Notes under the pieces: model-generated
What the model was told of the DNA's origin: nothing
Seen by the model: the letters and a program-made list of their open reading frames with translations, nothing else
Databases searched by the model: none
Assembly (NCBI RefSeq): GCF_014205135.1
Contig: NZ_JACHMY010000001.1
Span: 4,712,001-4,776,000, forward strand
Source of the DNA: Kribbella italica
GTDB lineage: Bacteria > Actinomycetota > Actinomycetes > Propionibacteriales > Kribbellaceae
Reading direction: 5' to 3'
DNA length: 64,000 nt
Translations under genes and position numbers: made by a program
In this document: positions 15,651-24,788 of the stretch, piece by piece
How positions within the stretch are numbered: position 1 is the stretch's first letter
Layout of the letters: every line of letters starts with the position of its first letter

Positions 15651-17894
15651 TTACCGCAGGCGGTAGATCCGCACGTCCGGGTTCGAGTAGACCGGCGCGG
15701 CCAAGCGGTCGAGGGCCGGTGAGACCGGGCCGGCGCGGAGGTCGGCGATGAGCCAGTCGACGCCGTTCTCCTGGCGCAGCTTGGTCAGCAGGGCCGGCGT
15801 CGGACGGCGTACGGCGTCCAGGCTCTCCTGGAGGCGGTCGGGCCACGGCGACGGCTGGGTCAGGAAGCTGGTCTTGTTCTGCGTCGCCTCGAGGTTCTTC
15901 GGGGCGTACGCCCAGGCGCCGAGGTACTGCTGGACACCGCTCAGGCCGGAGGTCCAGAACGCGTCGGCCTTGCAGTAGGTGTAGAAGCGCGGCGGCATGC
16001 AGAAGACGTTGCTGACGGCCACATCACCCGGCCGCGCGTTCTCCCCGAGCCAGATCATCGCCTGCTGCTCGTTCTCGGTCAGGTAGACCCGGTCGTTCCG
16101 GTTGCCAACGACCAGGCGGTCGGAGGCCGAGTGGTAAAGGTTGCTGGAGAACACCGCAACCTGGTTGGGCAGACCGGCAGCGACGACCAGGACGATCACC
16201 TGCAGGAAGACCAGGGACCGGGAGCGCCGTCTGGTCAGGAAGACCACGACCAGGCCGACCACGGCGAGCACCTGGAACGGCACGACCAGGGCGACGATCA
16301 CCCGGCCGACTGTCGGCGGCCCGTCCGGTCCGGGGAACCACAGCAGGCGGATCAGCAGTGCTGTCAGGATGCCCGCGAGCCCAGCGACGAGCACAGGGCG
16401 CCAGCGGGTCGTCTCGTCGACCAGAGTGGACGCCACAGCGACCGCGCCGACCACACCGAGACCGGTGACGGTCCGGACGAAGTGGTACTCCGAGTAGCCC
16501 GTGTGTGAGAACACCAGGGTGATGCAGGTCCCCGCCGCGACACAGCCCGCCAGCCACCAGTACGCCGGGTCGCCACGAGCCCGACTGGTCGTCGTACCGA
16601 GTAGTGCGAGCAGGCGAGCCGAGTTGATGAGCAGGTAGTAGACCAGGAGGGTTCCGACGAAGAGGAGGAGCCGTGGCTCGCCAGTTGCGAGCGTCGGGAG
16701 CACCCAGCCGCCGGTGGCCGGGAAGGAGCGGTCACCGGAGACCGAGGCGTAGAAGGGCTGGGCCCGGAGCGCTGCGAGGAACTGGATCCGGCTGCCACCG
16801 GTGCTGCCGACCAGGCTGGACGTGGCGGCCAGGAAGAACCCAGCAGCCAGCAGACCGAGTACGACGATCCGCCAGGGCGGCCTACGCTCCCTGACCCAGC
16901 TGTACACGCCAACCACTACCGCGCCGGCCAGGAAGATCGGCAACACGGTCGGCTTGGTACCGGTCGCCAGGGCTGTCATCAGGATCATCGCCGGCCAGGT
17001 ACCGCGTGTGGTCTGCTTGCGCAGGATCTGTACCACCGGGCCGACCAGGCCGAGCATCACCAAAGCAGCGAGCGCACCGGTCGGCCCTTGGACCCCCTGT
17101 GCGGGCGAAGCCTCGACGACCGGCGTGGTGGCGAGTTGAAGTGTCGCCGGGAACACACCGGTCAGCAGGCCGGCCACAGCTCCGACCCAGGTCTTGCCGG
17201 TGAGCGCCTCCCCCGCGGCCCAGCCGGCGAGGACCAGGCTGATCACGAAGGTGATCTGCCACTGGTGCATGAGGATGTGGGACGGCTCGACGTTCGCCAT
17301 CACCGACTGGCCTGCCATGGAGGCGTTGGCGAACCAGTGGTAGATCAGCGGCTCGCCCAGCACCGACGGGTCGGGCGGAGTGATGTCGTGCTTGAGCATC
17401 TGGATCAGACCGAGCTGGTACCAGAAGTCCTGGTGCCGGTCGAACGCGATCGGCGGCAACGGCCAGGCCCGGAGCAGGCCGACCACAGTCCGCACTACCG
17501 CCAGCAGCAACAGCACCGCCATCGCCGGCTGCCACCACCCCGGCCCCGGCTGCCACGTCACCCGCCGCCGGAGCGCAGGTACGGCGAAGAACACGGCGTA
17601 GAACCCGAGCGCCAGGACCCACTGCAGACTGGGCACGCCCAGCCCCGTACAGGTCGCCCAGACGAGCAGCTGCCAGCAGATGCCGATCACGGCGCCGAAC
17701 CCGAGGTCCTGCGGCACCGACCGCCCGCCGGCCAGCACCCGCCAGATCAGTACGCCGGGCACCAGGACCGTCAGCAGCCAGGTGATGAGGTACCTGATGG
17801 TCTCCGTGACCGGGTCTCCGACCCCCGCCATCGTCAGGACCGTCACCACAGGCAGGGCGATCCACAGAGCGGGCCGGAGCACACGCACGGGCAT
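15651..17894 (-). CDS. Large polytopic membrane protein, glycosyltransferase-like
   Basis: A 747-residue protein with about a dozen or more hydrophobic segments up to residue ~590 and a C-terminal soluble domain ending in VDWLIADLRAG. EPLIYHWFANASMAGQS and AFDRHQDFWYQ lie in an early loop and resemble the acidic/His loops of GT-C-type membrane glycosyltransferases. Overall layout and several loop motifs match the 789-residue protein at 61353-63722, so the two are paralogues. Lipid-linked sugar transfer to cell-surface polymers is a reasonable guess; no specific family is assigned. Confidence 0.7.
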   Translation of the reverse strand: MPVRVLRPALWIALPVVTVLTMAGVGDPVTETIRYLITWLLTVLVPGVLIWRVLAGGRSVPQDLGFGAVIGICWQLLVWATCTGLGVPSLQWVLALGFYAVFFAVPALRRRVTWQPGPGWWQPAMAVLLLLAVVRTVVGLLRAWPLPPIAFDRHQDFWYQLGLIQMLKHDITPPDPSVLGEPLIYHWFANASMAGQSVMANVEPSHILMHQWQITFVISLVLAGWAAGEALTGKTWVGAVAGLLTGVFPATLQLATTPVVEASPAQGVQGPTGALAALVMLGLVGPVVQILRKQTTRGTWPAMILMTALATGTKPTVLPIFLAGAVVVGVYSWVRERRPPWRIVVLGLLAAGFFLAATSSLVGSTGGSRIQFLAALRAQPFYASVSGDRSFPATGGWVLPTLATGEPRLLLFVGTLLVYYLLINSARLLALLGTTTSRARGDPAYWWLAGCVAAGTCITLVFSHTGYSEYHFVRTVTGLGVVGAVAVASTLVDETTRWRPVLVAGLAGILTALLIRLLWFPGPDGPPTVGRVIVALVVPFQVLAVVGLVVVFLTRRRSRSLVFLQVIVLVVAAGLPNQVAVFSSNLYHSASDRLVVGNRNDRVYLTENEQQAMIWLGENARPGDVAVSNVFCMPPRFYTYCKADAFWTSGLSGVQQYLGAWAYAPKNLEATQNKTSFLTQPSPWPDRLQESLDAVRRPTPALLTKLRQENGVDWLIADLRAGPVSPALDRLAAPVYSNPDVRIYRLR

Positions 17895-17975
17895 CAGAGG
17901 TTTCTGCTACTCCCACCGGACAACAAGTCGTCGCAGCTTAACGAACCTCCGGGACGGGCCCTGCCACAGCGTTCC

Positions 17976-18401
17976 TCAGCCTGACTCGGCAACCTTCTTC
18001 ACGCCCTGGACGAGCATCTCCCACATCCCGCGCGCGTGCTCGGCCTCCTCCTCGGACGCGTTGTTGTCCTGGCTCAGCGACAACGACGTCGGGCTGTCGC
18101 CGCTCAGCTCGTACGTGAGTGTGTGGTAGTTCTCCGGCACGTCCGGCTGCCCGCCGAGCGGGCTGTAGTGCGTCACCTTCAGCAGCCGGCCCGGCTCGAC
18201 CTCCAGCACCTCGCCCTTGTCCTGGTACGCCTTGCCCTCGTACTCGCCGCTCCAGGTGATCGGGCTGCCGACCTTCCAGTCGGTCTCCAGGTCGGCCCCG
18301 AACATGAACTCCTTGGTCGCGACCGGGTCCAGCAGCACCTCCCAGACCCGCTCGGGCGACGCCTCGATCTCGACTCGCGCAGTGGCCACGTATCCGGCCA
18401 T
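17976..18401 (-). CDS. SRPBCC / AHSA1-like protein
   Basis: A 141-residue protein. Residues 8-22 (ARVEIEASPERVWEV) are the typical start of the Bet v1-like SRPBCC fold, followed by a WSGEYEGKAYQDKGEV strand pair and a C-terminal helix with a conserved aromatic (GMWEMLVQGVKK). These small alpha/beta proteins bind hydrophobic ligands or, in AHSA1-like forms, are accessory proteins. AAAGGAG lies about ten bases before the ATG. Function is unknown. Confidence 0.8.
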   Translation of the reverse strand: MAGYVATARVEIEASPERVWEVLLDPVATKEFMFGADLETDWKVGSPITWSGEYEGKAYQDKGEVLEVEPGRLLKVTHYSPLGGQPDVPENYHTLTYELSGDSPTSLSLSQDNNASEEEAEHARGMWEMLVQGVKKVAESG

Positions 18402-18465
18402 AGGACCTCAACTCCTTTCGCCCCGACGGTAGGCCGGTACCCGCGAGGGGTCTTGGAGAAAAGCG

Positions 18466-20211
18466 TCAGGCCAGCCGGGCGAGTTCCTCGTCCACCACCG
18501 ACGGCGCCAGCTTCGCGAACACCGGCCGGGGCGCCGCCACCGGCGTCCCCGGTACGACGGGCCGCGACGCCCACGACGGCGTACCGGAGTAGTCGCCCAT
18601 GATCACCGGGTACGCCGGTCCGCCGTCCAGATCGGCGACCTCGCGGATCTCCGGCCGGTCGGTGATCGCGCCGGTCCCACCGAGCGTCTCGTGCACCTGC
18701 TGCGCCGCGTGCGGCAGGAACGGCGCCAGCAGCCGGTTGGTGTCGCTGACCACCTGCGCGGCGACGTACAGGATCGTGCCCTTGCGGGCCGGGTCGGATT
18801 CCTTCCAGGGCGCCTGCTGGGACAGGTACTGGTTCGCGTCCGCGGCGACGCGCATCGCTGCCCCGATGCCTTGCCGGAGCCGCTGGTGATCCAGGTGCTC
18901 GCCGACCACGCCGTACGCCGCTCGGCTGCGCGCGAGCAGGTCGTGGTCTGCGGTGGTCAGCTCGCCGGCCGCCGGGATCGCGCCGAAGTTCTTGGCGATC
19001 ATCGACGCGGTCCGGTTCACCAGGTTGCCCCACGTGCCGACGAGCTCGTCGTTGTTGCGGCGGACGAACTCCGCCCAGGTGAAGTCCGTGTCCTGGGTCT
19101 CCGGGCCGGCCGCCGCGATGAAGTAGCGCAGCGCGTCGGCGCCGTACCGCTCGAGGACGTCGCGGACGTAGATCACGACCGACCGGGACGAGGAGAACTT
19201 GCGGCCTTCCATGGTGAGGAACTCGGAGCTGACCACCTCGGTCGGCAGGTTCAGTACGCCGTACGGGCCTGGGGTGCTGTTGTTCGCGAGCAGCTCGGCG
19301 GGCCAGATCTGGGCGTGGAAGGTGATGTTGTCCTTGCCCATGAAGTAGTACGAGCGCGCGGCCGGGTCGCACCACCAGGCACGCCACGCGTCGTCGTCAC
19401 CGGAGCGACGAGCCCACTCGATACTCGCCGAGAGGTAGCCGATCACCGCGTCGAACCAGACGTAGAGGCGCTTGCTCTCGTAGCCGGGCAGCGGGACCGG
19501 GATGCCCCAGTCGATGTCGCGCGTCATCGCCCGCGGGCGGACGTCGTCGAGCAGGTTCGTGGCGAACTTGAGCACGTTCGGACGCCACTCGGTCCGGGTC
19601 TGCAGCCAGGAGCCGAGCTGGTCGGCGAGCGCCGGCAGGTCGAGGAAGAAGTGCTCGGTCTCGACGAACCTCGGGGTCTCGCCGTTGATCCGGCTGTGCG
19701 GGTTGCGGAGCTCGATCGCGTCGAGCTGGTTGCCACAGTTGTCGCACTGGTCGCCGCGGGCGCCGTCGTACCCGCAGATCGGGCAGGTGCCCTCGATGTA
19801 GCGGTCCGGGAGCGTGCGGCCGGTGGACGGCGAGATCGCGCCCATCGCCGTCCGCGGGATCAGATATCCGTTGCGGTGAACGGTTCTGAAGAGTTCCTGC
19901 GCGACGGCGTAGTGGTTGCGGGTGGTGGTCCGGGTGAACAGGTCGTACGACAGGCCGAGGCCCTGCAGGTCCTCGACGATCACCCGGTTGTAGCGGTCGG
20001 CGAGCTCGCGCGGGCTGACGCCTTCGCGCTCGGCCTGCACGAGGATCGGCGTCCCGTGCTCGTCGGTCCCCGACACCATCAGCACGTCGTGACCCATCAT
20101 CCGCTGGTACCGGCCGAACACGTCCGCAGGAACTCCGAACCCGGATACATGCCCGATGTGCCGAGGCCCGTTCGCATAGGGCCAAGCCACCGCGGCGAGG
20201 ATGTGCGTCAT
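18466..20211 (-). CDS. metG: Methionine--tRNA ligase, first copy
   Basis: About 581 residues. PRHIGHVSG is the HIGH motif, GTDEHGTP marks the methionine pocket, CPICGYDGARGDQCDNCG is a zinc knuckle and GRKFSSSR is the KMSKS loop. The anticodon-binding helical domain is present (NQYLSQQAPWKESDP). It differs clearly from the second MetRS at 24789. The ATG at 20211 is preferred because TACAGT at 20218-20223 lies six bases upstream, a leaderless promoter; an in-frame GTG at 20235 would add eight codons. Having two full MetRS genes nearby suggests one is inhibitor-resistant or acquired. Confidence 0.92.
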   Translation of the reverse strand: MTHILAAVAWPYANGPRHIGHVSGFGVPADVFGRYQRMMGHDVLMVSGTDEHGTPILVQAEREGVSPRELADRYNRVIVEDLQGLGLSYDLFTRTTTRNHYAVAQELFRTVHRNGYLIPRTAMGAISPSTGRTLPDRYIEGTCPICGYDGARGDQCDNCGNQLDAIELRNPHSRINGETPRFVETEHFFLDLPALADQLGSWLQTRTEWRPNVLKFATNLLDDVRPRAMTRDIDWGIPVPLPGYESKRLYVWFDAVIGYLSASIEWARRSGDDDAWRAWWCDPAARSYYFMGKDNITFHAQIWPAELLANNSTPGPYGVLNLPTEVVSSEFLTMEGRKFSSSRSVVIYVRDVLERYGADALRYFIAAAGPETQDTDFTWAEFVRRNNDELVGTWGNLVNRTASMIAKNFGAIPAAGELTTADHDLLARSRAAYGVVGEHLDHQRLRQGIGAAMRVAADANQYLSQQAPWKESDPARKGTILYVAAQVVSDTNRLLAPFLPHAAQQVHETLGGTGAITDRPEIREVADLDGGPAYPVIMGDYSGTPSWASRPVVPGTPVAAPRPVFAKLAPSVVDEELARLA

Positions 20212-20235
20212 GCGCCGACTGTAGAACCGCACCAC

Positions 20236-20267
20236 GGGCCGGGCGACTGGTTAAAGTCGCCCGGCCC
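20236..20267 (-). terminator. Terminator between the quinone-reductase gene and metG
   Basis: A perfect 13-bp stem, 20236-20248 with 20255-20267, with a 6-base loop lies five bases after the stop of the oxidoreductase gene. The metG start lies only 25 bases beyond, so metG must use its own promoter between hairpin and start. Confidence 0.75.
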
Positions 20268-20272
20268 AGGTG

Positions 20273-21178
20273 TTACGGAAGAAGTACCAGCTTCCCCTTC
20301 GCGTGCCCGGACTCCGAGATCTCCTGCGCCTTGGCCGCCTCAGCGAGCGGGAAGGTACCGGCGATACGCACCTTCAGCTGACCGTCGGCAGCCAGCTGCA
20401 GCTGCTGGCTCAGCCCACGCCGCGCAACAGCCGGGTCGTCCCCGCCGTACGACACCTCAACCCCGAGCTCCCCGGCAGCCATGTCCGCGATCGTCACGAT
20501 CCGGTCGGTCCCACCGCGCAGCTCGATCGACTCCTTCAACCCACCCTGCCCCGCGGCATCGAACACCGCGTCGACAACCGGCGCCACCGCACGCACCCGA
20601 TCGACCAGCCCGTCGCCGTACACAACCGGCGTCACCCCCAGCGACCGCAGGTACTCGTGGTTCGCCTCGGACGCCGTACCGACGACCGTCACTCCAGCAG
20701 CAACCGCCAACTGCGCGGCGACAGCTCCAACGGCACCGGCCGCACCGTGCAGCAGCAGCGTCTCCCCCGCCTTCACCTGCAGCAGGTCGAGCACCCGCTG
20801 CGCGGTCTCACCAGCAACCGGTACGGCGACCGCCTGCTCGAACGACACCCCAGCCGGCTTCCGTACGGCGTTCCCGAGCAGCGCGTGCTGCGCGTACCCA
20901 CCCGTCGCCGCCCACCCGGCCACCTCGTCGCCCACGGCGAACTCGGCACCCTCGCCGGCCTCGTCCACGACCCCCGCGACCTCGGCGCCCGGAACCGCCG
21001 GGAACGTGGTCGGCATCATCGCCTCGAACCACCCGCGCCGGACCTTGGAGTCCATCGGGTTCACCCCGGCCGCCAGGACCTTGATCCGGACCTGCCCCGG
21101 CCCGGCGTGCGGCGCGTCGATCTCGCGGCTGCGCAGCACCTCGGGACCACCGAACTCCTCGAACACGACCGCTTCCAT
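20273..21178 (-). CDS. NADP-dependent MDR-family oxidoreductase (quinone-reductase-like)
   Basis: A 301-residue zinc-free medium-chain dehydrogenase/reductase. AAGVNPMDSKVRRG and PAVPGAEVAGVV form the GroES-like N-terminal part. LLHGAAGAVGAVAAQLA is the NADP-binding Rossmann loop. The zinc ligands of alcohol dehydrogenases are absent. Likely reduces quinones or enones. Divergent from the LuxR gene across a 150-base gap that contains a nested hairpin (21241-21247 with 21294-21300, and 21257-21262 with 21267-21272). Confidence 0.85.
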   Translation of the reverse strand: MEAVVFEEFGGPEVLRSREIDAPHAGPGQVRIKVLAAGVNPMDSKVRRGWFEAMMPTTFPAVPGAEVAGVVDEAGEGAEFAVGDEVAGWAATGGYAQHALLGNAVRKPAGVSFEQAVAVPVAGETAQRVLDLLQVKAGETLLLHGAAGAVGAVAAQLAVAAGVTVVGTASEANHEYLRSLGVTPVVYGDGLVDRVRAVAPVVDAVFDAAGQGGLKESIELRGGTDRIVTIADMAAGELGVEVSYGGDDPAVARRGLSQQLQLAADGQLKVRIAGTFPLAEAAKAQEISESGHAKGKLVLLP

Positions 21179-21331
21179 CAGATACCGTCCTTAGTAGTTG
21201 AGCCCTCAATCAAGCTTCCTCGTCTTCAAGCCTGAACCCGCCCGGCCTATTCCCGACTGGCCTTTCGGCCAGCTGTCCGCCGTCCGAAAGAACGGCCGGG
21301 TGGATGGATCAACCCACGTAGTCTGGACGCC

Positions 21332-22645
21332 ATGGAGAACTCCGAGGCCGTGACCGTCCTGACCGCCGCCGCGCGCCTGGTCCAGGTCGAGCCGCCGCAG
21401 ATGATCGCGGAACTCTCGGAGACCCTGGCGACCGTCGTCCCGCACCGCGCGGTCGCGAACCTCACCCCGCAGTGCGCCGGTTCTCCGCTCGGCGCGGTCG
21501 GCGACCCGCGGATCACCAGCGTGATCACCGGCGCCGAGCTCGCGCCGTTCATCGGCTCGGTCAGCGCCGGCCGGCCCTGGCAGGGCGAGGCGCAGATCGG
21601 CGGCACCGAAGAGACCGTGCTCACGGTCGCCAGCGACCACGCGCCGCGCGGCTCGGTCCTGGCCTTCGTCCTCGCGCCCGGCCACCGGGTCGCCGACGAG
21701 ACGCTGCCGCTCATCCAGGCCCTCTGGGACGTGGTCACCGCGCACTTCAACCGGCTCACCCTCGAGATCGAGCCGAGCGTCCTGGCCCAGTCCCGCGCGG
21801 TCGCGATGGCCCGCGAGGTGGTCGCCGCCGAGCTGTCCGACGCCCACACGGCCACGCTCGCCGCGCTGCTCGGCGTACTGCGCAATCGCCAGATCGACGA
21901 TGCCGCAGCGCGTACGACGGCCGTCGACCTCGCGCTCAACGCGCTGGCCGACCTCCGCACCGACTCGCAGCGTGACCGCGCCGACGCCGGCGAGGAACCC
22001 GCAGGCCGCGCCTTCCAGCGCCTGGCCGACTCGCTGCAGACCCTGCTCCGGCACCTCCCGGTCGAGCTGGAACTGGATGCCCCCAGCAACGACCGACTGC
22101 TCCCGTCGGACCTCGCGCACGCCGCCCGGGTCGCCGTGCGCGCCGCCGTACTGGCGATGCTCGGTCAGGACGGCGTACGCCGGATCCGCGTCGGCTGGCG
22201 CATCAACCCGACCGGCCTGCAGGCCACCGTCCGCGACGACGGCCCCGGCGTACTGGACGACCGGCTCGACCTGGGCCGCATCGCCGAACGCCTCCGCGCC
22301 CAAGGCGGCCGCCTCGACGTCGAAGCCGTCCCCGGCTGGGGCCTGACGCTGCGCATCATGCTCCCGGTCGCCCTGTCCGACGTCGCCAAGACCGCCCGGG
22401 CCCTCACCACCACACTCTCGGCCGCCGGCAAGATCCTCACCGCCGAACCCCTCGCGGCCCTGGGCCAGCGCGAACTGGAAGTCCTCGAACGCCTCGCTCA
22501 AGGCCACCGCAACCGCGTGATCGCCGACAACCTGCACATCAGCGAGTCGACGGTGAAGTACCACGTCGCCAACATCCTGACGAAACTCGCCGTCACCAGC
22601 CGCACCGAAGCCGCCGCCTTGTACCTGGCGACGGCCTCGGCCTAG
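21332..22645 (+). CDS. LuxR regulator fused to a degenerate histidine-kinase core
   Basis: A 437-residue protein with three parts. Residues 1-150 form a possible sensor. About 155-245 is a helical region aligned to the dimerisation helix of NarL-type kinases, but ELSD (167-170) stands where ELHD carries the phosphorylated His. About 260-347 is HATPase-like with RDDGPGV and PGWGLTLRIMLP. Residues 375-430 are a LuxR helix-turn-helix (LGQRELEVLERLAQGHRN, STVKYHVANILTKL). The kinase core has lost its acceptor and is fused to the output domain. TAGTCT lies seven bases before the ATG. Its stop codon overlaps that of the convergent sigma gene. Confidence 0.75.
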   Translation: MENSEAVTVLTAAARLVQVEPPQMIAELSETLATVVPHRAVANLTPQCAGSPLGAVGDPRITSVITGAELAPFIGSVSAGRPWQGEAQIGGTEETVLTVASDHAPRGSVLAFVLAPGHRVADETLPLIQALWDVVTAHFNRLTLEIEPSVLAQSRAVAMAREVVAAELSDAHTATLAALLGVLRNRQIDDAAARTTAVDLALNALADLRTDSQRDRADAGEEPAGRAFQRLADSLQTLLRHLPVELELDAPSNDRLLPSDLAHAARVAVRAAVLAMLGQDGVRRIRVGWRINPTGLQATVRDDGPGVLDDRLDLGRIAERLRAQGGRLDVEAVPGWGLTLRIMLPVALSDVAKTARALTTTLSAAGKILTAEPLAALGQRELEVLERLAQGHRNRVIADNLHISESTVKYHVANILTKLAVTSRTEAAALYLATASA

Positions 22646-23898
22646 CCGTCGGTCAGCCGCGCGGCCCGGCTCCGGAGATACCGCTGCTCGGGCACACTGA
22701 TCGTGCGCTTGGCAGCGTCGAGATACGCCCCGCGGGCGGCCTCGAACTCACCCGCCTCCTCCAGCAGATGAGCCCGCACGGCAGCGACCCGATGGTGGGC
22801 CACGAACTTCGGATCAGCGGCCAGCGCGTCGACGAGTTCCAGCCCGGCCGCCGGCCCCTGCACCATGGCGACGGCGACGGCCTTGTTCAGCCGCACGACC
22901 GGATCGTTCGACAGCCGCACCAGGACGTCGTACAGCGCGACGATCTGCCGCCAGTCGGTGTCGGCGTACGACGGAGCCTCGCAGTGCAGGGCCGTGATCG
23001 CGGCCTGCAGCTGGTACGGGCCGGGACGACGGCTGGGCAGCACCTGTTCGAGCAGGTGCACGCCCTCCGCGATCAGGTCGCGGTTCCAGAGCGAGCGGTC
23101 CTGCTCGGCCAGCGTGATCAGCTCGCCACTCGGCCCCGACCGCGCCACCCGCCGGGCGTGGGTGAGCAGCATCAGCGCGAGCAACCCGCCGGCCTCCGGC
23201 TCGGAGGGCAGCTTCGCCCGCAACATCCGGGTCAGCCTGATCGCCTCGCCGGCCAGCTCGGCCCGCTGGAGCGCCTCGCCCGACGACGCCGTGTAGCCCT
23301 CGTTGAAGATCAGGTAGAGCACCTGCATCACCACGCCCAGGCGGTCCCGGAGCTGGGCCTCGGACGGCATCCGGAATCGCGCGCCGGACTGCTGGATCCG
23401 TAGCTTGGCGCGGGTGATCCGCTGCGCGATCGTGCCCTCGGGAAGCAGCAAGGCCCGGGCGATCTCGGCCGTGGTCAGGCCGCCGACCGCCCGGAGCGTG
23501 AGGGCGACCTGGCTCGGCGGCTGGAGATCGGGGTGACAGCAGAGGAACAGGACCACCAGGGTGTCGTCCTGCTCAGCGGGCTTGGTGTCAGCCGGCGATC
23601 CCAGCAGGTCCTCCGGCAGCTGCCGGGTCGCGTCGAGCTGCTCACGGCGCCGCCTGGCCTGCTCGCTGCGCAGCAGGTCCGTCATCCGGCGTACGGCGAC
23701 CGTGATCAGCCAGCCGGGCGGGTTGGGCGGGACGCCGTCCTGCTTCCACTGGGTCGCGGCCGCGAGCAGTGCTTCCTGTACGGCGTCCTCCGCGACGTCG
23801 AACCGGCCGAACCGCCGGGTGACGGCGGCGAGAACCCGCGGCGCGTGCTCGCGCAGCAGGCTCTCGATGCCGTTCGTGGTCGGCGCGGCCTCGGCCAC
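22642..23898 (-). CDS. ECF42-type RNA polymerase sigma factor
   Basis: A 418-residue sigma factor. Region 2 (RRFGRFDVAEDAVQEALLAA) and region 4 (LTTAEIARALLLPEGTIAQR) fill the first 190 residues. The remaining ~220 residues are the C-terminal TPR-like extension (with QRAELAGEAIRLTRML) that defines ECF42. In Streptomyces, ECF42 sigma factors sit beside and switch on a DGPF-protein gene instead of having an anti-sigma factor. That gene lies two bases upstream here. The signal is unknown. GTG start at 23898. Confidence 0.9.
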   Translation of the reverse strand: MAEAAPTTNGIESLLREHAPRVLAAVTRRFGRFDVAEDAVQEALLAAATQWKQDGVPPNPPGWLITVAVRRMTDLLRSEQARRRREQLDATRQLPEDLLGSPADTKPAEQDDTLVVLFLCCHPDLQPPSQVALTLRAVGGLTTAEIARALLLPEGTIAQRITRAKLRIQQSGARFRMPSEAQLRDRLGVVMQVLYLIFNEGYTASSGEALQRAELAGEAIRLTRMLRAKLPSEPEAGGLLALMLLTHARRVARSGPSGELITLAEQDRSLWNRDLIAEGVHLLEQVLPSRRPGPYQLQAAITALHCEAPSYADTDWRQIVALYDVLVRLSNDPVVRLNKAVAVAMVQGPAAGLELVDALAADPKFVAHHRVAAVRAHLLEEAGEFEAARGAYLDAAKRTISVPEQRYLRSRAARLTDG

Positions 23899-23900
23899 GG

Positions 23901-24290
23901 TCAGAGGTCCTGGCCGCCGGGCTCCGACACCGGACGAAGCTCGACGCGGGTCTGGACCAGGGCCGAGAACCGTGCGGCCAGCTCGACCGCCCGGTCGTGC
24001 GACTGGACGTCGATGATGCCGAAGCCGGCCAGGACCTCCTTGGTCTCGGCGTACGGGCCGTCGGAGGTGACCGGTCGCCCGTCGACGATCTCGACGGTCA
24101 TCGTGTGGGAGGGGTCGGCCAGGCCGAACCCGGTGACCAGCTCGCCGTTGGCGGCGAGCTCGCCGTAGAAGTCGCCCATCGCCTGGAAGTGCGCGGCGAT
24201 CTCGTCCTCGGACCAGGTCGCCTCACCACCACCGAGGCCGAGGGTGTCCCAGGCCGAGGAGTCGCCGAACGTCATGATCATGTACTTCAT
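23901..24290 (-). CDS. DGPF (YCII-related) protein of the ECF42 module
   Basis: A 129-residue protein that contains the SDGPYAETKE motif naming the DGPF family and the ferredoxin-like YCII fold. It precedes the ECF42 sigma gene by two bases and overlaps the gene before it by ATGA. Known ECF42 modules pair these two genes. Its biochemical role is not established. Confidence 0.9.
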   Translation of the reverse strand: MKYMIMTFGDSSAWDTLGLGGGEATWSEDEIAAHFQAMGDFYGELAANGELVTGFGLADPSHTMTVEIVDGRPVTSDGPYAETKEVLAGFGIIDVQSHDRAVELAARFSALVQTRVELRPVSEPGGQDL

Positions 24291-24709
24291 CGTGCGTCAC
24301 CGTCCACGCGGGTCATCGTCGACTCGTACCCGCCGCCGGGCCACTGCCAGGCGCCGGTGTTCACCGTCCGGGTGGCGTCGAACTCGCCGACGAACTTCGC
24401 CGGCGACTCCGGGCCACCGAACCAGATCGTCAGAGTGCCGTCCGACAGGTCGTAGGTGTACTCGAGGATCTTGCCGTTCGTACCGAAGAAGTGTGACCGG
24501 AGCGTAGCCGTGTCCGGGTCCACTCCGATGTACTCGATCCCCCGGGTCGGTTCGCCGTCGGAGACGATGTCGATGTGCTGGACCAGGAACGACCGGTTCT
24601 CGAACCACTCGTACCGGACGCTGCCGCTCTGGCCCGGCCCGCTGATCGACCAGGTGCCGACCAGCGGGGCGAGCGACTGCAGACTGACGGATTTCCCGGT
24701 GCTGTTCAC
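24287..24709 (-). CDS. DUF1579-like protein coupled to the ECF42 module
   Basis: A 140-residue soluble protein, GTG start at 24709 with GGAGG five to six bases upstream. LAPLVGTWSISGPGQ, VRYEWFENRSFLVQHID and FFGTNGKILEYTYDL resemble the beta-barrel DUF1579 (lipocalin-like) family. It overlaps the DGPF gene by four bases and so is the first gene of the module. Possibly a ligand-binding partner for the stress signal; that is inference. Confidence 0.65.
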   Translation of the reverse strand: MNSTGKSVSLQSLAPLVGTWSISGPGQSGSVRYEWFENRSFLVQHIDIVSDGEPTRGIEYIGVDPDTATLRSHFFGTNGKILEYTYDLSDGTLTIWFGGPESPAKFVGEFDATRTVNTGAWQWPGGGYESTMTRVDGDAR

Positions 24710-24788
24710 GATGTCCTCCGATGCGTAGGTGAGCTTTCACCCGGTTATCGGAGTCGTCGAGCCCTTCTCTACAGCTCCCGGAAAAGAA

